From positions 248,001 through 312,000 of the forward strand of contig NZ_FNDJ01000012.1 of NCBI RefSeq assembly GCF_900099965.1: a stretch of 64,000 nucleotides of DNA, given 5' to 3'. The position numbers were made by a program, and so were the translations under genes. Each line of letters starts with the position of its first letter. Within the stretch, counting starts at the first letter, position 1. This document shows positions 49,167-57,754 of the stretch, one piece after another. Origin of the DNA: Nonomuraea jiangxiensis (GTDB lineage: Bacteria > Actinomycetota > Actinomycetes > Streptosporangiales > Streptosporangiaceae). Under the pieces are notes generated by a model. It made no database searches. It was not told the origin of the DNA and saw nothing but the letters and a program-made list of their open reading frames with translations.

Positions 49167-49538
49167 GTGATCTCCCATCTCCCGGTGCGCCCGCGCCACT
49201 GTGACGCCCAGTCGATGATGCACGCCACCCGCTACTACGAGTATTTCGAGGACGCCTTCCTCGACTGGCTGGGCGCCCGGGGCGGCTACGACCGGCTCCG
49301 GAGCGAGGGCGCCGACCTGGTCGTCAAGGCCAGCGGCTGCGAGCACCACGCCCCCGCCCGGCTCGGTGACGTGCTGGCCGTGGAGAGCGCCCCGGCCCGG
49401 GTGGGCACCACGTCGCTCACGATGACGTTCACCATGCGGCGCGGGGACGACCTGGTGGCCGTCGGCACGATCACGTACGTGTGCGTACGCGACGGCCGGG
49501 CCGCCCCCCTGCCCGGCATGCTCACAGCACCCGCTTAG
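49167..49538 (+). CDS. 4-hydroxybenzoyl-CoA thioesterase-like (hotdog fold) enzyme
   Basis: A 123-residue hotdog-fold thioesterase. RPRHCDAQSMMHATRYYEYFEDAF matches the 4HBT active-site helix and strand, with Asp at the usual catalytic place (HCDAQ). It probably hydrolyses an acyl-CoA and may balance the acyl-CoA synthetase encoded upstream. Its 3' end overlaps the convergent acyltransferase gene by 17 bases. Confidence 0.87.
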   Translation: MISHLPVRPRHCDAQSMMHATRYYEYFEDAFLDWLGARGGYDRLRSEGADLVVKASGCEHHAPARLGDVLAVESAPARVGTTSLTMTFTMRRGDDLVAVGTITYVCVRDGRAAPLPGMLTAPA

Positions 49539-50598
49539 CCCCCGGCAGCGACCGCACGGCGTAGGCCAGCGCCCAGCACAGCGGCAGGGCGAGCACCAGC
49601 ATGATGGCGAACTTGACGACCGCGACGGCCTGCAGCCGGCTCAGCGCGTAGCCGAGGGCGACCAGCACGATCGGGTGCACGATGTAGACGGTGAAGGCGT
49701 GCTCGGACAGGAACCTGCCGCGCGGCCCCTGGTCGTTGAACCGCCGCCGGAACACCACCGACAGCCCGATGATCATGCTGACCGCGAAGGCCGACTCCCA
49801 CAGCGCGCCGAGCACCGAGCTCACCGCGCCGGTGGTGACCGCCGACAGCGGCAGCAGCACGACGGCCGACACCCCCGCCATGACCAGGCCGAGCCACCCG
49901 GCCCGCGCGGGCAGCGACTCGAACCAGCCACGCCGGAAGGCCACGCAGCCGATCGCGAACATGCTCGCGTACTGCGGCAGGTAGTACGGCGTCGGCAGCC
50001 CCAGCACCGGTACGTAGCTGCCGACCGGCACCAGGATCCGCCACAGGGCGGTCACGACGGCGAGTCCCAGCACGAACAGCACGATCGCCGGGAACGTGAG
50101 CGGGGACGGCTCCCGGCCGGCGGGCGCGCGCAGGCTCCGCCAGGCCGCGAAGGCCAGCGCGAAGACGATCAGCACCTCGACGAACCACATGGGCCCCGGG
50201 TCCCAGGAGAGCAGGTAGTACTGCCAGTACGGCATGTCCACGGCCAGATAGCCGGGGAAGTTGGCCAGCGGCCGCAGCAGGATGAGGAAGACCAGCAGCG
50301 GGATGCCGAGCCGCACCAGCCGGTCGCGCACGAACAGGCGGGCTCCCTTGCGCTCGTAGGAGCCGGGGGTGAATAAGCCGGAGATGAGGAAGAAGAAGCC
50401 CATGAAGAACGCCTGGTTGAAGACGACCAGGATGTCCAGGACGGCTCCCGTGGCGTCCTGGGCGGGCTCGGTGTAGAACCAGAGGGGAATGTTGCCGTAC
50501 GTGACCGCGCAGTGATGGGCGATCACCAGCACGGTCAGCACGATCCGCAGGTTGTCCACCGCATAGAGCCTGGTCTTCGTGGTCGGCTCGGCTGTCAT
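49522..50598 (-). CDS. Acyltransferase-3 family membrane protein
   Basis: A 358-residue protein with about ten TM helices. The family motif is at the start (LYAVDNLRIVLTVLVIAHHC, with the catalytic HH pair) and the helical fingerprint FFLISGLFTPGS follows. It transfers acyl groups to carbohydrates or other envelope molecules, or acts on a small metabolite. The ATG at 50598 overlaps the TetR stop by 4 bases (ATGA), so the regulator and enzyme are one operon. Confidence 0.87.
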   Translation of the reverse strand: MTAEPTTKTRLYAVDNLRIVLTVLVIAHHCAVTYGNIPLWFYTEPAQDATGAVLDILVVFNQAFFMGFFFLISGLFTPGSYERKGARLFVRDRLVRLGIPLLVFLILLRPLANFPGYLAVDMPYWQYYLLSWDPGPMWFVEVLIVFALAFAAWRSLRAPAGREPSPLTFPAIVLFVLGLAVVTALWRILVPVGSYVPVLGLPTPYYLPQYASMFAIGCVAFRRGWFESLPARAGWLGLVMAGVSAVVLLPLSAVTTGAVSSVLGALWESAFAVSMIIGLSVVFRRRFNDQGPRGRFLSEHAFTVYIVHPIVLVALGYALSRLQAVAVVKFAIMLVLALPLCWALAYAVRSLPGAKRVL

Positions 50599-51215
50599 TG
50601 TCTGCATGCCCTTTCGATGAGGTCTGCAAGTTCTGAGGCGTGCGCGTCCAGGTCGTGCTCCGGGTTGGCCACCCAGTACGCGAACATGGCGTCGATGGCC
50701 GAGGAGTGCGTGATGGCCATGACGCGCCGGTCGAACTCCCGGAACTCCCCGCTCTCCTGGCCGAGGCGGTAGACCTCCTCCATGGCGCGGAAGATCTCCT
50801 CGCTGGCGTTGATCCCGTAGCGGGGTGTGTTGTCGGCGGTCCTGAGGTTGTAGAAGATCTCGCCCAGCGCGATGAGCTGGGCGCGGTGGCCGCGCATGTG
50901 CTCGGCCACGCTCCGGACGTGCGTCCTGATCATCTCGGTGGCCGTCCGCAGGCCCGCCATTTTCTCCGCCACGTGCTCGCCGATGGTGCTGTAGACGCGC
51001 CCGACGACCTCCTCCATCAGCTCGTCCTTGCTGCCGAAGTGGTAGGAGATGACGCCCTTGCTGATCCCCGCGTGCTTGGCGATCCGTGCCAGCGACGCAT
51101 GGGCGAAGCCCACCTCGGCGATCACCTCCACGGCCGAGGCGACGATCTGGGCACGCCTGGCCTCCTCGATGAACGACCGGCCCTTCTGACCGCTCGCCTC
51201 ATTTTCTGACCGCAT
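50595..51215 (-). CDS. TetR/AcrR family transcriptional regulator
   Basis: A 206-residue regulator. The HTH is HASLARIAKHAGISKGVISYHFGSKDELMEEV (residues about 36-67), preceded by the typical first helix (RRAQIVASAVEVIAEVGF). The C-terminal domain resembles TetR_C_6. It is co-transcribed with and overlaps the acyltransferase-3 gene, which it probably represses together with itself. Start is the ATG at 51215; a TTG at 51221 is in frame. Confidence 0.88.
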   Translation of the reverse strand: MRSENEASGQKGRSFIEEARRAQIVASAVEVIAEVGFAHASLARIAKHAGISKGVISYHFGSKDELMEEVVGRVYSTIGEHVAEKMAGLRTATEMIRTHVRSVAEHMRGHRAQLIALGEIFYNLRTADNTPRYGINASEEIFRAMEEVYRLGQESGEFREFDRRVMAITHSSAIDAMFAYWVANPEHDLDAHASELADLIERACRQ

Positions 51216-51262
51216 GGCCAAAAACTAGCACATGCGGCTAGGAAGTGAGCTGCCTGTTTGAT

Positions 51263-52189
51263 TCAGAAGGAGAGCCAGCCCTGACGGCCGTACCAGGTGC
51301 CGCCCGCCGCCAGGTGGTCGGCGACGGCCCGCTCCAGCCGCGTACGGCGCGGCAGCCGGGCCGGATCGGCGGCGTCCCCGCCGAACACGAACGACAACAC
51401 GTCACTGTGCTCGAACCGGTCGAGCGGCTGGAAGCGCCGCTGGAAGGCGACGATGTTGGAGCCCGCCGGCAGGTAACCGGCGAGCTGCTCGTCCAGCAGC
51501 CACGACGCGCACGTCATGACCCGGTAGTCCTCCTGCGGGAAATGCCGGGGGAAGAACCGCCTGGCCCGCTCGAACGACTCGTCGCACGCCTCGGGCGTCA
51601 GCGGGCCGTGGAAGTCGGGGACGTGCACGTCGAGCACCAGGTCGCCGGGCCCCACCGGCGCCCCCTCAACGGCGGTCCCGCCGAACCTGCCCCGGTTGAA
51701 CTGCAGCCGGCCGAGCTCGTAGAGCAGGCCGCGGGCGTGCAGCATGAACCAGTAGGGCGCGTGCAGCCCGCCGGTGCCGTGCCGCTTGCGGTGCACGGCC
51801 ATGTTACGGCCCAGGTCAGTGAACGTCGCCCAGGACACCTCCTCGGGAATGCCCAGCTCGCGGTGGTAACGGCGGGTGTGCGGCAGGGCCGCGAGGTAGA
51901 CGTAGACGTAGAAGTACGGCCCCAGCTCGGGCAGCTCCGGGAACATCGGCGGGCTGTCGAGGCTGCCCATGGTGGACACCAGACTGTGCACGCACCGCTC
52001 GGCCAGCCACCACAGGGGGCCGCCCGGCTCGGGCCGGGCGGCGATGACCTGGTTGATGTCCTCGTGCGGCACCGCCAGCCGCAGTAACGCCGCCGGCAGG
52101 TCGGCGGGCAGCACGAGGTCCACGCCGTCGCGTGACTCGAAATGTTCGAGCCAGAAGGGGTGGGCGCGGAGCAGGTCTTTGACGTTCAC
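51263..52189 (-). CDS. DUF5596-like acyltransferase-domain protein
   Basis: A 308-residue protein resembling the actinobacterial acyltransferase-domain family (DUF5596), which has a GNAT-like fold. Blocks include PPMFPELPELGPYFYVYVYL, GTGGLHAPYWFMLHARGLLYELGRLQFNRGR and FHGPLTPEACDESFERARRFF. The GTG at 52189 lies 5 bases after the CehA-type gene stop, so the two are one transcript. The acceptor is unknown. Confidence 0.75.
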   Translation of the reverse strand: MNVKDLLRAHPFWLEHFESRDGVDLVLPADLPAALLRLAVPHEDINQVIAARPEPGGPLWWLAERCVHSLVSTMGSLDSPPMFPELPELGPYFYVYVYLAALPHTRRYHRELGIPEEVSWATFTDLGRNMAVHRKRHGTGGLHAPYWFMLHARGLLYELGRLQFNRGRFGGTAVEGAPVGPGDLVLDVHVPDFHGPLTPEACDESFERARRFFPRHFPQEDYRVMTCASWLLDEQLAGYLPAGSNIVAFQRRFQPLDRFEHSDVLSFVFGGDAADPARLPRRTRLERAVADHLAAGGTWYGRQGWLSF

Positions 52190-52194
52190 CGCGG

Positions 52195-54498
52195 TCAGCT
52201 TAGCCGCCCCCGGTAAACGGCCCTGGCCTGCTCCAGCAGGGACATGTGATCGCCGAACTGGTACGGGCCGGCCAGCCGGCCGTGCTGCCTGATGAGGTCC
52301 TCCAGCAGGTCCAGCCACTCCAGGCACCAGCGCACGTCCTCCTGCCTGGCCACGCGCCGGCCGTGCACGTCCACGTAGACGGGGCTGGTCAGGGCGTACC
52401 CGGTGGAGGTCAGGGTGCGCGGGTGCGGGTCGCACAGGACCTCGGCCACCACGTACGTCGGGGTGTCGACCTGGAAGGAGGTCGTCACGGTCAGCCGCTC
52501 GCCGCCCGCCCGCCGGTCGTCGACCGGCAGCCGCGCCGCGCCCGCCCGCACGCCGTCCGCCGTACGGATGCGCACGGCCGCGACCTCCGGGCCCACGGCG
52601 GAGGCGGTGATCGTGATCTGCTGTCCCGGGCGGGCGTCGATGACGTGTCCCGGGCCGTGGCCGTCCACGGTCAGCTCCAGCCAGGGGCCGGTGGTGGCGA
52701 ACGTACGGCCCGCGCGTACCGCCGCCGCGAACGACCTGGCAGTCAGCGGCCCGTCGAGCCGGGCGTAGACACGGGCCCAGCCGGGCGGGTTCGACTGGTT
52801 GTCGGAGCGGGTGAAGGAGATCATCGCGTCTGTGCCCGCGGTGACGGCCAGCCGGTTGCCCGCGCCGATCAGCCGCCTGTAGACCGCCGCCGTGGAGAGG
52901 ATCGAGGCGTGCGTGAGCACGTCGAGGCTGTCCACCAGGCCGAGCGCGGCGTCGGCGACCAGCTCGCGGGCGGCGCAGTTGCGCGGCACCGGCGACACGA
53001 CGCCCTTGGGCGGGTCGCCGTCGGCGATCGGGGTCTTGAAGGGGTGGCTGTAGCCGACGAGCGCGCCGAGGCCGCGCAGCTCCCGCAGCCCGTCGGCGTT
53101 GGGCGGCCAGTCCGAGTCCCCGGCGAACCCGGTGTGGTAGCGGCCCGGGGCGGCGCGGGGCGCGAAGGCGTAGATGTGGCCGAGCAGGTCGTTGCGGTAT
53201 TCGACGCCCATCCTGGCCACGTGGGTGGCGTCGGACCACGGCAGGTCCACGTCCGTCCAGTGCTCCAGCGCCTCGCGGTCGTAGACGCGCCGGCCGGAGA
53301 CGTTGCCCGCCAGCAGGTTGAGCACGTGCAGGTCCTCGCCGTGCTGGGCGGCGGCCGCGTCGGCGGGCAGGCCCACCAGGTCGCCCGCCCAGTTGAGGTG
53401 TACGTGCATGTCGGCGCCGTACCAGCCGCGGGCGGCCGCGTCGTACAGGCGCTCCGGGGTCAGCCTGATCAGGTGCGTCCCGCCGGGGTCCGGGGTGACC
53501 TCCAGCGTCGCCTCGCCGTACTCCATGCCCCGGGCCACGGTGATCGTCAGGGGGGCGGCGGGGACCTCCAACTCCAGGTCGTCGCCGTGGAAGTACGGGC
53601 GGCCGTGGTAGTCGTGGCGGTGCGGGGTGTCGGCCGGGAACCAGCCGCCGCCGTCGGCCGCCATGACGCTCCACCGGCAGGGCATGCCCGCCAGCAGGCG
53701 CAGTCTGGCGGCCGGGGTGGGCCGCAGGAGGGTGTCCAGGCGCACGCGGACGCCGTCGACGACGATCGTGCTGTCCTGATCCACCTGCACCAGCCAGGCG
53801 CCGTACGGGGTGAGCCGCCGCTGGACGTCGTCGACGGAGACCAGGCAGGAGTGCTCGCGGCTGGAGTCGACGAGCAACGAGATCCCCTCCTCCCCCCTAC
53901 CGGGCAACGAAGCCCCCACCGACCCCTTGGTGTGGGCGGGCCCCGAGGTCGCGGCCAGGGCGGGGGCCGGGGCCGGGATTGCGGTCGGGGCCAGGGTTGG
54001 GGTTGGGGCTGGGCGGGCGGCGAGGCGTTGCGCTGCGGAACGGGCGCCGCCGGGTAGCAGCACGAAAGGCGTCCCGCCGGTCCGCCGCCATCGGGCCTTG
54101 CGCCGGGCCGGTTGGGCGTCGGCGCCGGGCGGCATCGGCAGTAGCACCGTTCGCGGGGCGCCTTCCAGCGAGATCCCGTCCGGCGTGACCCGCAGGGCGA
54201 CGAGGTGTCCCGGCAGCTCACCGGCCAGGGTGTCGCGGAGCACCCGGTCGTAGTCGGGTTCGGCCAGCCGGGCGGCGAGCTGGTCGAGCGGCTCGTCCGG
54301 ATGGCTCTCGGCCACCGACCGGAGGACGAGCTGCCAGAACCGGTCGAACAACGACGGCGGCAGCACCCTGCGCCTGGCGAAGAACTTCACATAGTGGATC
54401 TCCGGCTCCCCCCAGGTGATGCCGTGTTCACTCAGCAGCCGGCCGTACTCCTCCAGTGCTCCCGCCACCGTTTTTGGCAGCGTCGCTTCCGCACACAT
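52195..54498 (-). CDS. CehA/McbA-type PHP-fold metallohydrolase
   Basis: A 767-residue protein. Residues about 370-690 form a PHP-like metal-dependent hydrolase related to carbaryl hydrolases CehA/McbA, with GADMHVHLNWAG (HxH metal site), GYSHPFKTP and AVTAGTDAMISF. The N-terminal 250 residues hold a separate helical domain and a Pro/Ala/Thr-rich linker (PAPTPTLAPTAIPAPAPALAA). The ATG at 54498 has GGGGAGAGG upstream; an in-frame ATG at 54531 lies before it. It is followed by the DUF5596-like gene, hinting at a joint acyl or ester pathway. The native substrate is unknown. Confidence 0.8.
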   Translation of the reverse strand: MCAEATLPKTVAGALEEYGRLLSEHGITWGEPEIHYVKFFARRRVLPPSLFDRFWQLVLRSVAESHPDEPLDQLAARLAEPDYDRVLRDTLAGELPGHLVALRVTPDGISLEGAPRTVLLPMPPGADAQPARRKARWRRTGGTPFVLLPGGARSAAQRLAARPAPTPTLAPTAIPAPAPALAATSGPAHTKGSVGASLPGRGEEGISLLVDSSREHSCLVSVDDVQRRLTPYGAWLVQVDQDSTIVVDGVRVRLDTLLRPTPAARLRLLAGMPCRWSVMAADGGGWFPADTPHRHDYHGRPYFHGDDLELEVPAAPLTITVARGMEYGEATLEVTPDPGGTHLIRLTPERLYDAAARGWYGADMHVHLNWAGDLVGLPADAAAAQHGEDLHVLNLLAGNVSGRRVYDREALEHWTDVDLPWSDATHVARMGVEYRNDLLGHIYAFAPRAAPGRYHTGFAGDSDWPPNADGLRELRGLGALVGYSHPFKTPIADGDPPKGVVSPVPRNCAARELVADAALGLVDSLDVLTHASILSTAAVYRRLIGAGNRLAVTAGTDAMISFTRSDNQSNPPGWARVYARLDGPLTARSFAAAVRAGRTFATTGPWLELTVDGHGPGHVIDARPGQQITITASAVGPEVAAVRIRTADGVRAGAARLPVDDRRAGGERLTVTTSFQVDTPTYVVAEVLCDPHPRTLTSTGYALTSPVYVDVHGRRVARQEDVRWCLEWLDLLEDLIRQHGRLAGPYQFGDHMSLLEQARAVYRGRLS

Positions 54499-54711
54499 GT
54501 GTCGCCTCTCCCCACCTAGGTTGCGCGCCATCGTGACATGGCCCGCGGGGGCGGCCCGGTCGGCGGAATCCTTGCGGAGGCGGAATCTTCACTCCCGGGT
54601 GGAGGTATTCCATCCGCGGGTTTCCGATGCTGCTCCGACAGGCGCGTCCAGCCCGAATCACGGGGCGGTACCCGGCGAGAGAGCCCGGACGGCCACCACT
54701 CCCGGCGCGGC

Positions 54712-54833
54712 GGTCAGGGACCCTGGAAGACGGCTGGCCACCGGCGGTCAAGGACGCTCGAAGGCGGCCGGGAGGCGGGGCCGGGAGGCGGTGGTCAGGG
54801 GCGTTTGAAGGCGGCCAGGAGGCGGTCGGCGGC
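54712..54833. repeat. Degenerate tandem copies of the meaB 3' end
   Basis: Three related segments begin GGTCAGGGAC (54712), GGTCAAGGAC (54746) and GGTCAGGGGC (54793), each followed by a GGAAGRCGGC or GAAGGCGGCC block. The last is the true end of meaB. The others lie in the noncoding gap to the CehA-type gene, which shows no other feature. Confidence 0.6.
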
Positions 54834-55766
54834 GAGCGCGGGTGTCAGCTCACCCGCGAGCACCTCCCGCTCCACTTCCTCCGTGATCGCGGCCACCTCG
54901 GGATCGTCGCGCAGCTCGGCCAGCAGCCGGTCCCGCACCAGCGTCCAGGTCCACTGCACCTGCTGCGCCCGCCGCTTGGCTCCCAGGTCGAGCGACTCCT
55001 GATGGGCCAGCACCTGCCGCCACAGCCGCTCCAGCCCGTCCCCGGTCAGGGCGCTGCAGGTCAGTACGGGCGGCGGCCCGGTCCCCGACGCCGCGTCGTA
55101 CCGCAGCATGCGCAGCGCCCCCGCGAGCTCCCGCGCCGCCTTCCTGGCCGGGAGCTCGTGTTCGCCGTCGGCCTTGTTGACCGCGATCACGTCGGCCAGC
55201 TCCAGCACACCCTTCTTGATCCCCTGCAGCTGATCGCCGGTACGCGCCAGCGTGAGCAGCAGGAACGTGTCCACCATGTCGGCCACCGCGGTCTCCGACT
55301 GCCCCACGCCCACGGTCTCGACCAGCACCACGTCGAACCCGGCGGCCTCGACCACGACCATGGCCTCCCTGGTCGCCTTGGTGACGCCGCCGAGGGTGCC
55401 GGAGGTCGGCGACGGCCGGATGAAGGCGGCGGGATCGACCGCCAGGCGCGACATCCGGGTCTTGTCCCCCAGGATGCTGCCCCCTGTCCGGCTGGAGGAG
55501 GGATCCACGGCCAGCACGGCGACCTTGTGCCCGCGCCCGGTCAGCAGCGTCCCGAGCGCGTCGATGAACGTCGACTTCCCCACCCCCGGCACACCGGAGA
55601 TCCCCACCCGGCACGCGTGCCCGGACAAGGGGGTGAGCTCGACGAGCAACCGCTGCGCCAGGGCGATGTGGTCCGCCCTGGTCGACTCGACCAGCGTGAT
55701 CGCACGGGCGATCCAGGTGCGTGACCCGGCCCGTACACCCCGGACGTAGTCCTCCAGCGAATGCAT
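54795..55766 (-). CDS. meaB: Methylmalonyl-CoA mutase-associated GTPase MeaB
   Basis: A 323-residue G3E-family GTPase that guards methylmalonyl-CoA mutase, checking B12 loading and protecting from inactivation. Motifs are Walker A GVPGVGKST, DPSSSRTGGSILGDKTRM (MeaB hallmark), Walker B VVLVETVGVGQSE and base motif NKAD. The ATG at 55766 has AAGGGGGGAAGG upstream. mutA/mutB lie nearby on the same strand, but a kinase gene in opposite orientation separates them from meaB, which therefore needs its own promoter. Confidence 0.94.
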   Translation of the reverse strand: MHSLEDYVRGVRAGSRTWIARAITLVESTRADHIALAQRLLVELTPLSGHACRVGISGVPGVGKSTFIDALGTLLTGRGHKVAVLAVDPSSSRTGGSILGDKTRMSRLAVDPAAFIRPSPTSGTLGGVTKATREAMVVVEAAGFDVVLVETVGVGQSETAVADMVDTFLLLTLARTGDQLQGIKKGVLELADVIAVNKADGEHELPARKAARELAGALRMLRYDAASGTGPPPVLTCSALTGDGLERLWRQVLAHQESLDLGAKRRAQQVQWTWTLVRDRLLAELRDDPEVAAITEEVEREVLAGELTPALAADRLLAAFKRP

Positions 55767-55876
55767 CCGCCTTCCCCCCTTTTCTTCAGTGATCAGCCTA
55801 ATGTCTGACAAGTCTTGACCCTTGCCAGTAGGGTGCTGGAGTTCTTGTCTCAGCCGTCACAGGAGTCACTCCCCTT

Positions 55877-57712
55877 ATGCCCAACGTCGAACCGCTTCGC
55901 GAGGGCGACCCGGCAGCGGCGGGACCTTACCGGCTGGTCGGGCGGCTCGGCGCCGGCGGCCACGGTGTCGTCTACCTCGGCCAGGCGCGCGACGGCTCCC
56001 CGGTCGCCGTCAAGGTGCTGCACGAGGGGATCGCCGTGACCGAGCGCCTGGCCAGGGCGATCGCCGGCGCGCGGACGGTCGAGCCGTTCTGCCTCGCGCG
56101 GGTGCTGGACGCCTCGACCGGCGGCCGCCCGTACATCGTCACGGAGTACGTGGACGGGCCCTCGCTGCAGCAGGCGGGCCCGTGCCGCGAGGCGGACCCG
56201 CGGCGGCTGGCCGTGGCGACCGCGACGGCGCTGGACGCCATCCACCAGGCCGGCGTTCTCCACGGGAACCTCACCCCGGCGAACGTCCTGCTGGGGGCCG
56301 ACGGGCCGCGGGTCGTGGACTTCGGCATCGCGGGGGCGCTCGGCTCGGGGGTGAGGGCGACCGGCACCATCGTGGGCACGCCCGCGTACATGGCTCCTGA
56401 GCAGCTCGCGGGCAGGGCGGTGGGGGCGCCGGCGGACGTGTTCGCGTGGGCGTCGGTGGTGGTGTTCGCGGCCACGGGGGTGCCGCCGTTCGGGGACGGC
56501 TCGCTGCCCGTGGTGATCAACCGCATCCTGAACGACGAGCCGGAGATCGGTGAGCCGCCGTCGCCGTTACGCGAGGTGGTGCTGGCGTGCCTGGCCAAGG
56601 ACCCGGCCACCCGCCCCGCGATGCGCGACGTCCTCCTCCATCTCACCGCTCCCCTCCGCCACCATGCCCCCGCCGCGCCCCGGCCCGAGACCGCCGCCGC
56701 CTTGCCGAACTGGCACCAGGTCCCCGACCTCACCCCCGACCACACCGCCTCCCACCCTCAACCCTCCGCCGGCCCCCTCCCCGGACGCCGGCGCGCCGAC
56801 CGTCCCCAGCCCCAGGACCTGTCCCTGGGCGGCCGGGACCAGACCCCCCATCAGAGCCCCGCACAGGGCCACACGCAGGGCGCAGGGCCGTACCTGCCGT
56901 CGCGTACGAACCCGCACGAGAGCCCCGCCCAGGCCACCGCACCGCTACCGGCGCTGTCCGACCTCGCCTCCCCATCCAAGCCACCGGAACGCCCCGAACC
57001 CATAGCCCGGTTCGAGCAGGAGCGGCCCGAGCCGATGGCCCGGTTCGACGGTGTGGTGCCGGGCCAGTCCCCGGTCGCGGTGATGGTGGCGCCCGCGGTC
57101 CCGGTCGAGGCGGCCGGGGACGCGGACGAGGCCGGGGCTCCCGCGCCGGGACCGAGGCCCAGGCGCCGGTTGAAGACCGTGCTCGTCGTGACCGTGGCGG
57201 CCGTGACCGTGCTCGCCCTGGCCGGTGCCATCGTGTGGCTCACGCCCACCGCCCCCACCCCGAAGACCAGGAGCGACGCTCCCGCGACCGGCCCCGCCGC
57301 GACGCCCGGCCCATCGCCGGAGCGGGGGCGTACGACGGTCCCCCAGTCCGGCGACACCTCCGGCGCCGTGCCCACCACCACGGGCGGGATCGACCGGCTC
57401 AGGCTCGTCAGCCTGCGGGCGAGCGGCACCAGGGACGGCGACTGCTGGGCGGCCGGCGAGGTGACGCTCCGGGCGCTCGTGCAGCGGACGGGCGGCCCGC
57501 TCACCCTCACCTACGCCTGGATCATCGACGGCACGGCCACCAGGCGCGCCATGGCGCTCATCCCGGAGAACGGCCGGCGTTACCTGTCCCCGCCCCGCGC
57601 CCTCCTCACGAGCCTGGGCGGCGGCACCCACGAGGTCACGCTGCGGATCACCGCCCCCACCGCCCTCCAGCGGACCGTCTCGATCACGACGTGCGAGAGC
57701 ACCGCCTTCTGA
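55877..57712 (+). CDS. Membrane Ser/Thr protein kinase-like protein with HGN catalytic loop
   Basis: A 611-residue PASTA-less STK-like protein. The kinase domain (about 19-265) has the glycine loop LGAGGHGVVYLG, VAVK lysine and DFGIAG (Asp148), but the catalytic loop reads LHGNLTPANVLL (129-131 HGN) where active kinases have HRDLKPxN. The catalytic Asp is Asn, so it may be a pseudokinase. A Pro-rich linker, one TM (about 434-457) and an extracellular beta domain of about 130 residues follow. A promoter is likely at 55805-55834 (CTGACA-N18-TAGGGT). It lies between meaB and mutB on the other strand. Confidence 0.87.
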   Translation: MPNVEPLREGDPAAAGPYRLVGRLGAGGHGVVYLGQARDGSPVAVKVLHEGIAVTERLARAIAGARTVEPFCLARVLDASTGGRPYIVTEYVDGPSLQQAGPCREADPRRLAVATATALDAIHQAGVLHGNLTPANVLLGADGPRVVDFGIAGALGSGVRATGTIVGTPAYMAPEQLAGRAVGAPADVFAWASVVVFAATGVPPFGDGSLPVVINRILNDEPEIGEPPSPLREVVLACLAKDPATRPAMRDVLLHLTAPLRHHAPAAPRPETAAALPNWHQVPDLTPDHTASHPQPSAGPLPGRRRADRPQPQDLSLGGRDQTPHQSPAQGHTQGAGPYLPSRTNPHESPAQATAPLPALSDLASPSKPPERPEPIARFEQERPEPMARFDGVVPGQSPVAVMVAPAVPVEAAGDADEAGAPAPGPRPRRRLKTVLVVTVAAVTVLALAGAIVWLTPTAPTPKTRSDAPATGPAATPGPSPERGRTTVPQSGDTSGAVPTTTGGIDRLRLVSLRASGTRDGDCWAAGEVTLRALVQRTGGPLTLTYAWIIDGTATRRAMALIPENGRRYLSPPRALLTSLGGGTHEVTLRITAPTALQRTVSITTCESTAF

Positions 57713-57754
57713 CCGCCAGGCTCACCATCCGCCCTGCCCGGCGCCGGGGCCTGC

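Noticed and set aside
57736..57752. Terminator between the kinase-like gene and mutB
   Set aside because: GCCCGGCGCCGGGGC is GC-rich and partly palindromic but has almost no loop; it cannot be told from background.
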